Position numbers and translations under genes: made by a program. A DNA stretch of 53,117 nucleotides from a virus: IMG/VR virus record IMGVR_UViG_3300009705_000021, positions 1 through 53,117 of that record; one strand, given 5' to 3'. The stretch's first letter is position 1. Each line of letters opens with the position of its first letter. A model generated the notes under the pieces. It had not been told where the DNA came from and did no database searches. It saw only the letters and a program-made list of their open reading frames with translations. This document shows, piece by piece, positions 18,201 through 24,783 of this stretch.

Positions 18201-19248
18201 AACGGAAGATGGTGAAACGAATGATGCGAGAGCATCGGGTACTTTACACAGCGCACGGTCACAAACAGGTGCGGGAGCACCACCACAAGACGGGGGTTAT
18301 GGTGCAGGCGCAACGAACACTTCAAACAGAATTGGTATCAGTAACATTACTAAGGGAGCATATGACGCTATCAAAGGTAAAGGAGACTTAATGGGTGAAG
18401 CAGGTTTCGCAGGTCAATCCGGCTTACTTGGTGTGAATAAAAACAAATCCTCGTATATGCACACAACAGAAAGTAGTGAAATGAGTGCGGTTGTTTCTTC
18501 AAAGACCTGTACGGCAGGTAGTGCAAACATCACATCAAGCGGCTTTTCACTACCGGGTCGAACTTCATTCACAGAGGGTGTTGCTATGACCACCTTTGAT
18601 TATCACGAGTTTGCTATGACCTTATCCACCCCGAAGGGTACAATAGGTACTAAAGCGACAGTTAAGGCTAAGGTTAATGCTCCTGCGAAGACCGGTGACG
18701 GGACAACAGATGCAAAATATACTCTTTACACTAAGGTCACTTGTATTGAAACAGGTGCAGTTATTGAGCACCAAACAAACTTCACGGGAACAGGAAATAC
18801 AAAAGAGATTACATTGATGCCAACAAAGTCTCTTGAAGGTATGGAGGTTGAGGGGAATACAATTGAAATTAAGGTTGGGAGAACTCCGGGTAGCACCACT
18901 ATGGCTACGACTGTTGTTGATACTGTCGTAACTAATGATGATAACTACGGTGATGATAATGCACAGTTTGAGGCTATTGAAATTACAGGTATTAAAATCT
19001 ATACCGAGAAGAAAAAGCAAGCACCTGCATTCAAACAAACTACAACAGATAAACTCCGTATGAAGGATAATACGGTCGGTACATACAGTGGAACACAGAA
19101 AGCATTCAAAAATGTGAATGGTGAAGAAAGTGATACATCGGGAGTTGTTGATAGGACAAACGAAGGCAGTAATCAATCAAGTGGTCGTGGGGTTGATGGG
19201 ACATTGAAAGAAGGTGATGCTGACCCATTCGCCGGTCTTACAGATTAA
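9277..19248 (+). CDS. Giant tail hub/tip protein
   Basis: 3323 residues. ATG 9277 has AGAGGCGAG upstream; the frame is open further 5' but only through the tape measure gene. It is beta-rich and aromatic-rich. A LamG-like stretch sits near residues 610-650 (WIDLDIVFDFSGQQYELYI). Around 2350-2870 it has hub-like features, ending in RPGRTVNYVDDHLDLNEEL and VTEVKYALSEAKHESVSLVL, the usual close of tail hub barrels. A long Gly/Asp linker (about 2894-2922) joins a C-terminal Thr/Gly-rich region. It probably forms the tail tip with built-in host-binding domains. Three to four times longer than typical hubs. The stop overlaps the opposing nuclease gene. Confidence 0.7.
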   Translation: MTRYFGLEGIGTLQNISPTSGNPFPFKNSLWLVGYWEDFSVSYSTSEATSNELKHTETHFGNPMNSEARLNPYYRWSFPDRKNVFSSATVTLADTTTTTVARGDMNGLVTSDIKRLHNLGAFEHCSIDTMRLGKGVRYAGILNNEYIDSNSNSNRYKYGGLSYEAVVGSINAGIEYESYIMFNPSYSDAGRYLASSGNTDITNGRQSIHQHSIDNSEARTAADLLIIAEAGNYSQGLGAAALPHNHGQASVLPSYLISSTVGANASTNGATPITGVKKVMFNTMISTAGRFNFTSVLDTYYGGASDPIVQTATAWARGGDGRAKVISADIKSPSKKPFLVIQSTFPAQQVIEGQVFNGAMGASFASTNIGGIAGQWTTGDLAWAAPNNTTPTGTDYREYTDLREGDIVIAPTGWCIVQKTYHDDKSLLLYNLATSALLDFNRFDPAHASYIGAPAALNRVPLARKYWPITNYNGPLNASADGDTFHMRICPQHLNDNGLPNTERSLHYVFKVGYDKDQITWTENGNRYKQSGLNIMPTHFNACVEIDLELGTMLASKSNDPNDLGTHTGAPQRHEFYSTWNASNTASFPQHAEAYVDWDSTGVLTGPNYVSTHNQWIDLDIVFDFSGQQYELYINGKRTTAGKKAMLAKPDGTAWVASDLYGWHIDAVSFLTSFGTQTNSYEAGQNWDKSEPQYLATLIDRVGIIHELTNPVNDIGGSGSTASVHTTKNTLLIRTDLQLALDKTGMLQATVSDDDNNLHLQRIIKDTTTDWKVMLFNEDIDDFLWLGSIGTLVVTQNSKSKGKEITLTGEDAMNSLERIMPYWEAGQTAYGPSTTYAYRRQESEMAQENFYFGTRRLLRSNAGLGFDHQTRTVSRFDDATEIGAIQGTYSPVYEQRMRLYSSHPIQMYSGEESDGSLISMDISSWKTSPTVLDWKDNIWNMWSTKRIIGFSDGTNHTWTGITADQTNRGIIAHCIEHGLKVGDTFEIGGYVGGSAYRNPFTFETNTNTNKRSITVKKILGDNAFLFVYPYTLNDFGPGGGDKGSYWSVIRRQTSEGGMGYVQGDAVTMAFWQHSTGDGKDLRDSQTWINQITTKNTDSSIRSALDGGVQRIEIDGRLMSSGHTRINSIPYTSSSNLSGTFASSDDSRIGIFNWDFGRYFMGTPWTGIDSSESNIAARDHSGTVSDRQARYEKTIDLATYRGGATGTGWAKYGAMNYKPAAMVYTGAETDEDGDQYLDLGATTPSFPAGSVYGVIAEDHHGLITNGPAWIFANLHGDVGLQYLNKGTETERSQVFTMISVGPQYLWGGAKDSAGLAQVVGYDSKHKNYRNALIIRGNDIDQVEPMMPTTDSNWSVHPALSGAGPATRYTDKMQMKFIDAAGQGNLSGGIDWQEVRLPTSGDTRWATAGTPGDADFRVNIPVASLNTTAVTSVPDLTTGAPSNWDTVKLLFPREGEIGIISNLVAPAGGTYVTYTYESFDSATDTFINCRPHKTSHRGFRPDQAAFADSGSPNLRIMIPAVETHCQALFIPPAARQGREVNRVSHAAWMQDIRNSLWFKMTFGRINKEPVGVDGPKRNAVAIRGDVHNRVYVTTLHPFSTAAQHTDYFTLTADHDAGDASITLTPQCAIPMITPDGFDYRYKNSWGYTVNDKNTNPWVSIPSFASNNAPTRKNGGLCFEIYGNDGSLDVGIGDSAVMVNCKDDTDAAFKYWEIVQIREESIIAKHGLLEDYGISDGTSVPGALWLTGAYNPVTYHSGGAFTVTAPTTDPNKYWSTDPATVTNGFANLAIGDVVFLGNTYGHQEMPPTDDTNREWNPNNPTGEPRDLVSYRWYKVLDKTSDDRQICLFPAEIAYYNRDYSFTKSDGSTGYPLKHPVAAHDGILSLPDAIYNDQYTIPARSGNNPLQANLPTGFPTQGNKHCYLYCGDIQVNGIKFTKKRHLSGAIGRFRKIRDDFRHIYILWADMRNDGSADADGSHRKTNFGLVYPTIDNYDISLVHANTQEGIIDLKMGEDIDIWSMQDTDPFTSARWSANRTNLITGDYDYANILHDWEDKAGSFIILDTSKFFNLNTYANNGRIGQNAGGDKDLDGIVVQSEGFPELMDNYWWWSMPHPFTAKYRLPYDPTWKFVCRYNTKVASDVDNGKPILNIDSSHHYQGSYFDDIRIDGAFDFMQYSNDTESGGAATSDFPVGGTWQSQKGCFVTDYDERASGDAKRLYLGVGSRVLGSQETMAFSMDETIPNSNFGMNTLKTVNDHNIFTNWAATHSLPLMMTIEGHIETPASNTYWEHDKIRLMWQKAQQRTWLSGSRIPINYDISDVPISFEFDSTHQGTTDTTLVESYGSVYDGRGQTVRRIISAIQNQSGAGYTNSISSKWHFQIERGRFTYRPSYSSLLTLNRDNLVESNLTSRASKSTNFVRVLFNGGSSFVDYPKGSLNDDTQSSKWKLIDASNVSSASEAHALAVQTYEASKKSSFKVNGRMIRESEQTTLMTGGRHGYILTPCIRTLPSTSTSARSNTLHQHSLTAGCLFPGRVNALDGNLDGLLYLNRVQQHGAANQVSTFGDEWDGLFIGNKSDSEYYSEERGAHGSGTCDAFSVTSSATGASRPVVPSHQSYGWYGLGSVDKAVQVIHVSKDIPFVSNLTGNELRIFITHNSNTANEGKYRIWLVDPTFITPTSTGSQGTDFASMTFSDNVTTKDVQANGYVELTLPSSYGSPVGSRITVSFNKEYCDTLLRYRSHSATASKSNKGNRVNQFFTAINIADYSAGSHSFNAVASVNEGSAFPLGLPEFADGADSYDRGGFWWLHKTRALMQCPSISIVKDILWRPGRTVNYVDDHLDLNEELMVTEVKYALSEAKHESVSLVLQRDDAQSTAQRGFMLPNLGDSYRTRPEPPRPEGGGDGDDTGGGGGSGGGGGTGDGGSGGGWVPPAIFPPKTGVPPMGESYGGMITSPSTGGVIYSPLSDDSGRGNAIGVEGTVYKTEDGETNDARASGTLHSARSQTGAGAPPQDGGYGAGATNTSNRIGISNITKGAYDAIKGKGDLMGEAGFAGQSGLLGVNKNKSSYMHTTESSEMSAVVSSKTCTAGSANITSSGFSLPGRTSFTEGVAMTTFDYHEFAMTLSTPKGTIGTKATVKAKVNAPAKTGDGTTDAKYTLYTKVTCIETGAVIEHQTNFTGTGNTKEITLMPTKSLEGMEVEGNTIEIKVGRTPGSTTMATTVVDTVVTNDDNYGDDNAQFEAIEITGIKIYTEKKKQAPAFKQTTTDKLRMKDNTVGTYSGTQKAFKNVNGEESDTSGVVDRTNEGSNQSSGRGVDGTLKEGDADPFAGLTD

Positions 19249-19765
19249 GCAAGACCTTTTGCTTGTATTGCTCAACCAACCAATCAACGAAGTTATCCAT
19301 AGTCTCTACTTGAAAGTATGATACTTCGGGGAATCTCAAACAGAACCCCTGCTTGAATGCTTTGATGTGGCCTTTTTGTCGAGCCTTAGCCACTACTTTG
19401 TCTTGTTTCATATTGTTCTTTTTCCCACCTTTGAATCTTCTCGGGACCCACGGTCTAAGGTCAATAGTTTCACCATAAACAACGAGCCATGGTCTCATCT
19501 CAAGGTTTGAATCTGTCATATCCCTTAATTGTGCGGCAACGGTTCGGCTTCGCCCCTGTCCGACGATAGAGCCCGCAAGGTCATTTATTTCCTTTGCCTC
19601 AATAATCCAATCGTCTATGATGTAGTCTCCTGTTTTCAATTGACACACCCACACTTTGCCTTTAGGGTCTGTCTTAGCGTCACCGAGAATCATTATCAAT
19701 TTATGAATAACCTTTTCGTTTTCACGATGGTCAACAATGAGCAACCCACTTGGTATTTCGGCCAT
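19238..19765 (-). CDS. ERCC4-type nuclease
   Basis: 175 residues. Starts LLIVDHRENEKVIHKLI, then LKTGDYIIDDWIIEAKEINDLAGSI. This matches the XPF/Hef nuclease core GDx(n)ERKx3D, but the ERK is EAK here (EAKEIND). A basic patch (RRFKGGKKNNMKQDK) follows. Archaeal Hef/XPF nucleases cut forked DNA; a stand-alone nuclease domain without helicase is common in viruses. A TATA-like CTTATAAG ends 22 bp before the ATG, so the transcript is probably leaderless. First gene of the leftward block to meet the tail module. Confidence 0.75.
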   Translation of the reverse strand: MAEIPSGLLIVDHRENEKVIHKLIMILGDAKTDPKGKVWVCQLKTGDYIIDDWIIEAKEINDLAGSIVGQGRSRTVAAQLRDMTDSNLEMRPWLVVYGETIDLRPWVPRRFKGGKKNNMKQDKVVAKARQKGHIKAFKQGFCLRFPEVSYFQVETMDNFVDWLVEQYKQKVLLNL

Positions 19766-19787
19766 GATTAGCGTAGTCCGTTCAGCC

Positions 19788-19795
19788 TTATAAGA
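19788..19795 (-). promoter_or_regulatory. TATA-like box of the ERCC4 nuclease gene
   Basis: CTTATAAG lies exactly 22 bp upstream of ATG 19765, the spacing shared by several promoters in this block. It implies a start at or next to the A of ATG. Confidence 0.5.
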
Positions 19796-19797
19796 GT

Positions 19798-19941
19798 TCA
19801 GTGCAACAGCACTCCGAATATATTCCGGTTTTCACAATTAATTCTAACCGTTGTCATACATAGAGTACAAGCACTGAATCCATTGACTGTAACGGCCTTC
19901 ACGGTCTTGCGACAATGGGGGCAATTTGCATAGGTGCTCAT
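19798..19941 (-). CDS. Small zinc-ribbon protein
   Basis: 47 residues: CPHC near residues 7-10 and CTLC near 25-28, a two-knuckle ribbon, then a short basic/hydrophobic tail. An AT-rich ATTAAATAG lies about 23 bp upstream. Function unknown. Confidence 0.45.
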   Translation of the reverse strand: MSTYANCPHCRKTVKAVTVNGFSACTLCMTTVRINCENRNIFGVLLH

Positions 19942-19994
19942 TAATAAGACTTAGACGATGCGACTATTTAATCCTTTCTATCTAATGCTTATAA

Positions 19995-21002
19995 TTAATA
20001 TGGTCTTGTGCCGTCATCACGCCAACACGGAGCCTCGCAAAGACCTCTTTGGCAGTACCAAGAACACGCAGGTGCTCTTCCGTAGTTCATTAGTGTCTTT
20101 AAGTGTTTCCTTGTCACACGCTCATTAAAATCAGTCCACTCTAAAGTTTTAATGAATGCTACAACCGTATCAAGCATCTCTACTTTTTGCTCATCACTTA
20201 GTGCTGATGGTGGGGCAAAGTTTCTCAATCCTTCAAACAAATGTTGAGCCATAGCGACCCTTACCGAGTGATTTGGGTTGCTGACCGTAATAGCATTAGA
20301 CAAACATGGTATCATAGGTACTCCCTCAACACCTGTAATTTTAGTGACCTTCTTTACTGAATAGCCCGATAATTCCATAGGGTTATGCTCAGCCCAATCC
20401 TTAATACAAAATCCGCCTTTACGGTTAGCCCCCCAAAATGGGTGCATTGTAGTCATCGACTCTGCGGGCTTCTTAGGTATTGGGTAAGTTATAGGATTTA
20501 ATGCCCAAGTACGACTCGGAAGCATTACAGCCCAACGACCACGCTTAGGATTATATGTCAGTGGGACACGGGTCAGTTTGCGGGGATAACCCACACCATC
20601 GAGCGAATCTAAACCCTCTGCCATTTTTCTTTGATAGCGGTCTAAGGTTCTCGACCAATGCACACCCGATACAGACTCATTAAATAATTGGTGGATATGA
20701 AAACCACGACCTGTCGCAACAAGTCTAATATCACCATCAAGTCTTGAGATTAAAACTGATACATCAAGTTTAACCTGTTCTATACCGTATCGGTCATTAA
20801 CATCAAAATCCCACCATGCTCTATCAAGGTTGGCTGTCCTATCCTTATCCTCAAGATTGGAGAACGAATAAAGACTCGTGTAAATATCACTTTTTCCATT
20901 CAAAGACTTGATATACTGTCGGAATCGGTTTTCGTCTGCACAGTGTGCTCTTTTCAAACCAATTTCACGGGGGAATAAGAGTAAATCACTCTTGCTCAAC
21001 AC
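19995..21002 (-). CDS. Archaeo-eukaryotic (AEP) type primase
   Basis: 335 residues from GTG 21002. The catalytic D-x-D is in DRAWWDFDVND (about residues 65-75). It is followed by VATGRGFHIHQLF, matching the conserved SGxGxHxH nucleotide-binding motif of PriS-like primases. A Cys cluster near the C-terminus (CSWYCQRGLCEAPC) may bind zinc or an Fe-S cluster. It would make primers for PolB. An ATG at 21038 would give 12 more residues but a longer overlap with the upstream zinc-ribbon gene. GTG 21002 or TTG 20999 overlaps it by only 14-17 bp. Confidence 0.8.
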   Translation of the reverse strand: MLSKSDLLLFPREIGLKRAHCADENRFRQYIKSLNGKSDIYTSLYSFSNLEDKDRTANLDRAWWDFDVNDRYGIEQVKLDVSVLISRLDGDIRLVATGRGFHIHQLFNESVSGVHWSRTLDRYQRKMAEGLDSLDGVGYPRKLTRVPLTYNPKRGRWAVMLPSRTWALNPITYPIPKKPAESMTTMHPFWGANRKGGFCIKDWAEHNPMELSGYSVKKVTKITGVEGVPMIPCLSNAITVSNPNHSVRVAMAQHLFEGLRNFAPPSALSDEQKVEMLDTVVAFIKTLEWTDFNERVTRKHLKTLMNYGRAPACSWYCQRGLCEAPCWRDDGTRPY

Positions 21003-21138
21003 GCCACTTCCAACCGCAATCAATACATGTCGCAACAATTACCTCTGCTTCGGGACCATTCTGTTGCCCCGTTACTATTCTCATAGCATCATGTTCAATT
21101 TTGTCACAGCCACATTCTTCACACGCTTTTACTTGCAT
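20986..21138 (-). CDS. TFIIS-like zinc ribbon micro-protein
   Basis: 50 residues: CEECGC at residues 6-11, an acidic loop (QQNGPEAEV), then TCIDCGWKWRVEQE. The C-terminal pattern resembles the zinc ribbon of transcript cleavage factors TFS/TFIIS and RNA polymerase M subunits, where an acidic loop reaches the polymerase active site. Here the loop reads PEAE rather than the usual ADE. It may be a minimal RNA polymerase-binding ribbon or just a generic zinc ribbon. The TATA box 21161-21168 ends 22 bp before the ATG. Confidence 0.5.
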   Translation of the reverse strand: MQVKACEECGCDKIEHDAMRIVTGQQNGPEAEVIVATCIDCGWKWRVEQE

Positions 21139-21160
21139 AACTATCCCTACTTTCACCTTG

Positions 21161-21168
21161 TATATAAA
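21161..21168 (-). promoter_or_regulatory. TATA box for the zinc-ribbon/primase operon
   Basis: TTTATATA on the minus strand, 22 bp from ATG 21138, giving a probable leaderless transcript that continues into the primase gene. Confidence 0.6.
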
Positions 21169-21175
21169 CCTATTC

Positions 21176-21973
21176 TTAACTAATCGTAGGGTCTTCACCA
21201 ATACCATGTAGTTCATCGTCACATGACAAGTGGAAGTCGCAATAGTGGGAGCAGAAGTATTCACTCCAATTTGGTGACCAATCACCCGCCTTTAAGTCAG
21301 CAACAACTCTTGTATAGTCTCGCATGAAAGCATCCTTGCTTCTTTTGCCGAGTTTTTCAATGATAGTAATTCCCTTTTCATCACCAAGAAAAACCTCTTT
21401 AGACTTTGATTTTAATGCGGCTTGAGCAGTGCGGTCATTAACACAGTCGGATGAGATAAGCATTATGTGTGTAATCGGTTCTTCATATGTACCCATTAGG
21501 TCAATCATCCGTGCATAGAAAGAAAGTTCTCTTCGTACCCTGCTTTGTTTGGCACTTGAAAGGTCACCTGTTTTCAATTCAACAAGGCATAGACCACCAT
21601 CGGGGTGACGGATGAGGCCATCCCATGCTCCAACCATAACAACATCAAACTCGGGGTCATATACAATGCTTTTATCCTCGTAACTAATTGGTTTGAAGTT
21701 CTCAGCACCCCAAGCATCAAGTCGCTGTTGCTCAAGGCTCGCAAGAGCATCAATAGTGTCATCGTACTTACCACGAGGCAATAATCCTTCAATGTTTTCC
21801 TGAGAATCGTATGCGTCATAGAGTTCTTCTAATGCTTTATGCACATAATTTCCTCTAATCATAGGCTCGGTTGCAGGCAACCACACATCGGGGAATTGAA
21901 CCTTATTCCACCAATACTTGCGCCGACATTGTCGTGCAAGCATAAATGAGGATTTACTAATACGAAGTTTCAT
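21176..21973 (-). CDS. Cas4/RecB-family PD-(D/E)XK nuclease
   Basis: 265 residues from ATG 21973, which overlaps the preceding stop as ATGA. Motifs in order: SKSSFMLARQCRRKYWW with an N-terminal Cys; RGNYVHKALEE with the RecB-type His; VGAWDGL followed by LCLVELKTG, the D...ExK catalytic core; ELSFYARM, the QxxxY-like motif; and a C-terminal Cys/His group (FCSHYCDFHLSC). Together with Cys near the start, this suggests an Fe-S cluster as in Cas4. The likely role is DNA end processing during replication or recombination. No CRISPR genes are nearby. Confidence 0.8.
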   Translation of the reverse strand: MKLRISKSSFMLARQCRRKYWWNKVQFPDVWLPATEPMIRGNYVHKALEELYDAYDSQENIEGLLPRGKYDDTIDALASLEQQRLDAWGAENFKPISYEDKSIVYDPEFDVVMVGAWDGLIRHPDGGLCLVELKTGDLSSAKQSRVRRELSFYARMIDLMGTYEEPITHIMLISSDCVNDRTAQAALKSKSKEVFLGDEKGITIIEKLGKRSKDAFMRDYTRVVADLKAGDWSPNWSEYFCSHYCDFHLSCDDELHGIGEDPTIS

Positions 21974-22167
21974 ACTCCCTTCGAGGAGATTGGGGTCGTA
22001 GGATGACTCAAACTCCACCATTGTTTGACCCCTCCTTCTGCTTCAACATGAGCCCAACAATAATACAGACCATCATCACCAATACCACCTATCCTATCAA
22101 TCCTATCACATTTGAGATTTGAGCATTCATAAAAAGAAACCCTTTCACTCCGCCTTAGATGACCCAT
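21970..22167 (-). CDS. Small Cys-containing hypothetical protein
   Basis: 65 residues: YECSNLKCDR and YYCWAH form a CxxxxC/CxxH zinc-site pattern. It overlaps the previous gene by 23 bp and the next by ATGA, so it is translated within the operon PolB to Cas4-like nuclease. Function unknown. Confidence 0.5.
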   Translation of the reverse strand: MGHLRRSERVSFYECSNLKCDRIDRIGGIGDDGLYYCWAHVEAEGGVKQWWSLSHPTTPISSKGV

Positions 22168-22522
22168 TCACAGCACCACCTGCTGAATCCCATTCATCAA
22201 AGTCTTTCAATGAAGAAGGTACTTCGAGGTGTGAAAATCCTTGTTTGCATAATTCACTTTCCTCGTGCTTAGGACATATAGGGAATGCTTCAAACTCTTT
22301 CATTGTTGGTACGAGAACATCTTCGTTGCATCCCGAGCAAGTATGGAAAATTGCGTTATCAGTATTGAGCATCAATACATGAAGCAAAGTATTCATCTGC
22401 TCCATTCGTTGCGAAGTCTCCAAGAGAAACTCCACCAAACTATTATGTTTTTGTTTAAACTCTTCGAGTTCAATAGTTAAGGCCAATGCTGTTTTCTTTT
22501 TAATGTTTGTTCTATCTGTCAT
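22145..22522 (-). CDS. Hypothetical coiled-coil protein with zinc motif
   Basis: 125 residues from ATG 22522 (TAATG overlap with PolB). The N-terminal half is a coiled coil (LALTIELEEFKQKHNSLVEFLLETSQRM in parts). It is followed by CSGCNED and CPKHEES...C, a zinc-site pattern. It could be a small polymerase-associated factor by context only. Confidence 0.55.
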   Translation of the reverse strand: MTDRTNIKKKTALALTIELEEFKQKHNSLVEFLLETSQRMEQMNTLLHVLMLNTDNAIFHTCSGCNEDVLVPTMKEFEAFPICPKHEESELCKQGFSHLEVPSSLKDFDEWDSAGGAVNGSSKAE

Positions 22523-24747
22523 TATAACCACTCCGTAGTTTTTCGGCCTTTCAGTGCATCGTTAAGTGGAGACATATCCCAACCTGCGATACCATAAAGA
22601 GGTTCAATTTTATTAAGAATGAATCTCTCAGCAAAGTGTGTGTAACCGATTTCCGCCTTCGCCATGATTTCAACCACTGAGTCACCACCTATATAACTTC
22701 CGTCTATATCAAGCAGAGTCCAAAAGTAGTCACCCTTGCGATAGTCTTTGCCGAGATTTATAACAGCCCATCGAGCCGCCGCAGATGAACCGCTAAGTGT
22801 TTTGTAATCCGATAGATTCTTTTTCAATTTACCTCGCATAGCCAAATCCTGAGCATCAACCTTACCTTCGACCACATCACTGATATAGACAGATAACTCG
22901 TCGTTAAGGGAATTGACAGACCGACCATCAAGCATAGCCCTCAGTGTTGCTTTCATAGCCTCCTTCATAGTCTTAGGCATTCGAGCCTGTACTACCTCAA
23001 TCCCCTTAATATAATACTCCGGTACATGATGCTGACCTTCAGTCCAAACGACCTTACCTGCATAACGATTCTTTGCTTTCAACAGAATACGCTCGCAATG
23101 TTTTTCATACTCAACAACAATAGGAGCCATATCTCGATTCAATGAATCGTTCAAAGCAATAGAGTCATCAACACCACCTTCGACCTGTACGAATACAGAA
23201 TCAGTGTGACCATAGATAACTTTATGCCCTGCTTCTTCGCATAGTCTCTTTAATTTACCAAGACATTTACGAGATGCCCCTGTGATAGCGGCGGCAACGG
23301 CAGGGTGATACATAGAATAACGACTATCACCACACACCCCATATAGGGATGCTACAAGGGATTTAGTAGCGTACTGTGCCGAATCCCATATACGCTTTTC
23401 ATCATCGGTTGTAGCCACCTTCTTCAATGCCTTGTATTTGTTTCGTTGCTCTGTGAGCAAATCCATCATGCGGCATAACAGACCGGTTTGTGTTGTATCA
23501 AACGACCCGTCTTCACGAATGTTTTCCCATGAAATACCCTCATTCTTAATGTTGGAGTGATACATAGCCGCAACATCGAGAATAGCGACATTTTCGTACA
23601 GACCTGCGGCCACTGTCATAATATCAGCACCCTCATATTCCTCTTTGTCAAACTGAGCCTTAGTGGGAATGCGTTTATCAAATATCTCATCACGCATAAT
23701 CAACACTGATGTGAGCCTTGTCACATATGGTGTTGTCCCAAAGTCACATTGAACGATATGTTGCAGATTCAAATAGTGGTCAATACAGTTTAGCATTTTA
23801 TCTAATTTGGGGAGAAGCCAAACATCTTGGCGGTTGTAATCAACATACAGACCGGTATCAGTATAGTATGTTTCGTGTCCGTCGGGTAAATCAACCTTCT
23901 TCTCTTGCAAACAGAATTGAGACACATCGTTAAGTGACTGACCCGGCAATTGACCATTTTTAGTTTGCCACAACCTGCAAAAAACCTGCATCAAATCCAC
24001 ACATATTCGACCGCTGATTGGTTGGTCATAAGAACCAAGTCTATCACGGGACACTCGCCCATTAGGTGAGACTAAATTATGATTCATACCATTCGCAGAC
24101 ATTCTCTTAAACAGTGTTGATATATCCGCTTGGAGCAACCACCATCCGGCCAACACATCGGGGTCTTTATCATTCATTGTCTTAACGAAGTCGTGAAGCA
24201 TTTCATTTTCATTTGAAAAGACCTTACAACCCATTGGATATACTGTTTGTCTTCTATCCTCTGGGCAATTATTGAAAATCATTTTATCCTTGAGGATGAA
24301 GCCGGTGTGTTTAGTATTAGGCTCCACATACCATGTCATCATCTTCTCCATGTAATTATCATAGACCGACATAACATTCAATTCATCATCCTTGTCGGGA
24401 ATCCATTCAAAATCGAGATACCAAACACGATGCTTATACATCTCAAATGTCTTGCCACTTTCAACAAGGGCTCTATTAGTGAAAGGGATATTGCATTCCC
24501 ATGTTTTCTCAAATCGGTCTTTCAAATCCTTTAAGTCATAAGGGTCACCGAATGTGCATTTGGTTAATTCTTCACCAAACAGACCTGTGTAACCCTCTTC
24601 TTTCTTTAAGCATTCAACAAACTCAGCCTTATCGGACTCCACAAAACCAAAAGGAAAACAAGTAATCTTCTCTTCTTTCCTTTTAAGTGTAGTAGGGTCA
24701 CGATAACGAACAACAATATCACGCTTTCCTTTCCTATCCACTATCAT
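22522..24747 (-). CDS. Family B DNA polymerase
   Basis: 741 residues from ATG 24747 with a TATA box 22 bp upstream. 3'-5' exonuclease motifs: YLDFEW (about residue 109), a GWWLLQAD region, and YNRQD. Polymerase motifs: DVAAMYHS (A, about 390), KSLVASLYG (B, about 460; the usual Asn is Ala), YGHTDS (C, about 511; the first Asp of DTD is His), then KNRYAGK. It replicates the viral genome with the clamp, RFC and primase genes nearby. It ends in TTEWL, a C-terminal tail shared with three other proteins here. Both the exonuclease and catalytic Asp residues appear intact. Confidence 0.95.
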   Translation of the reverse strand: MIVDRKGKRDIVVRYRDPTTLKRKEEKITCFPFGFVESDKAEFVECLKKEEGYTGLFGEELTKCTFGDPYDLKDLKDRFEKTWECNIPFTNRALVESGKTFEMYKHRVWYLDFEWIPDKDDELNVMSVYDNYMEKMMTWYVEPNTKHTGFILKDKMIFNNCPEDRRQTVYPMGCKVFSNENEMLHDFVKTMNDKDPDVLAGWWLLQADISTLFKRMSANGMNHNLVSPNGRVSRDRLGSYDQPISGRICVDLMQVFCRLWQTKNGQLPGQSLNDVSQFCLQEKKVDLPDGHETYYTDTGLYVDYNRQDVWLLPKLDKMLNCIDHYLNLQHIVQCDFGTTPYVTRLTSVLIMRDEIFDKRIPTKAQFDKEEYEGADIMTVAAGLYENVAILDVAAMYHSNIKNEGISWENIREDGSFDTTQTGLLCRMMDLLTEQRNKYKALKKVATTDDEKRIWDSAQYATKSLVASLYGVCGDSRYSMYHPAVAAAITGASRKCLGKLKRLCEEAGHKVIYGHTDSVFVQVEGGVDDSIALNDSLNRDMAPIVVEYEKHCERILLKAKNRYAGKVVWTEGQHHVPEYYIKGIEVVQARMPKTMKEAMKATLRAMLDGRSVNSLNDELSVYISDVVEGKVDAQDLAMRGKLKKNLSDYKTLSGSSAAARWAVINLGKDYRKGDYFWTLLDIDGSYIGGDSVVEIMAKAEIGYTHFAERFILNKIEPLYGIAGWDMSPLNDALKGRKTTEWL

Positions 24748-24769
24748 ATTCAATGCTACTTAGCACCCA

Positions 24770-24777
24770 TATATAAT
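24770..24777 (-). promoter_or_regulatory. TATA box of the PolB operon
   Basis: ATTATATA on the minus strand, exactly 22 bp before ATG 24747. It indicates leaderless transcription of PolB and the coupled downstream genes. Confidence 0.6.
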
Positions 24778-24783
24778 AATGCC

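Noticed and set aside
18622-19176. 184-codon frame antisense to the tail tip gene
   Set aside because: A Cys/Ile/Asn-rich shadow of the coding strand, without initiation signals.
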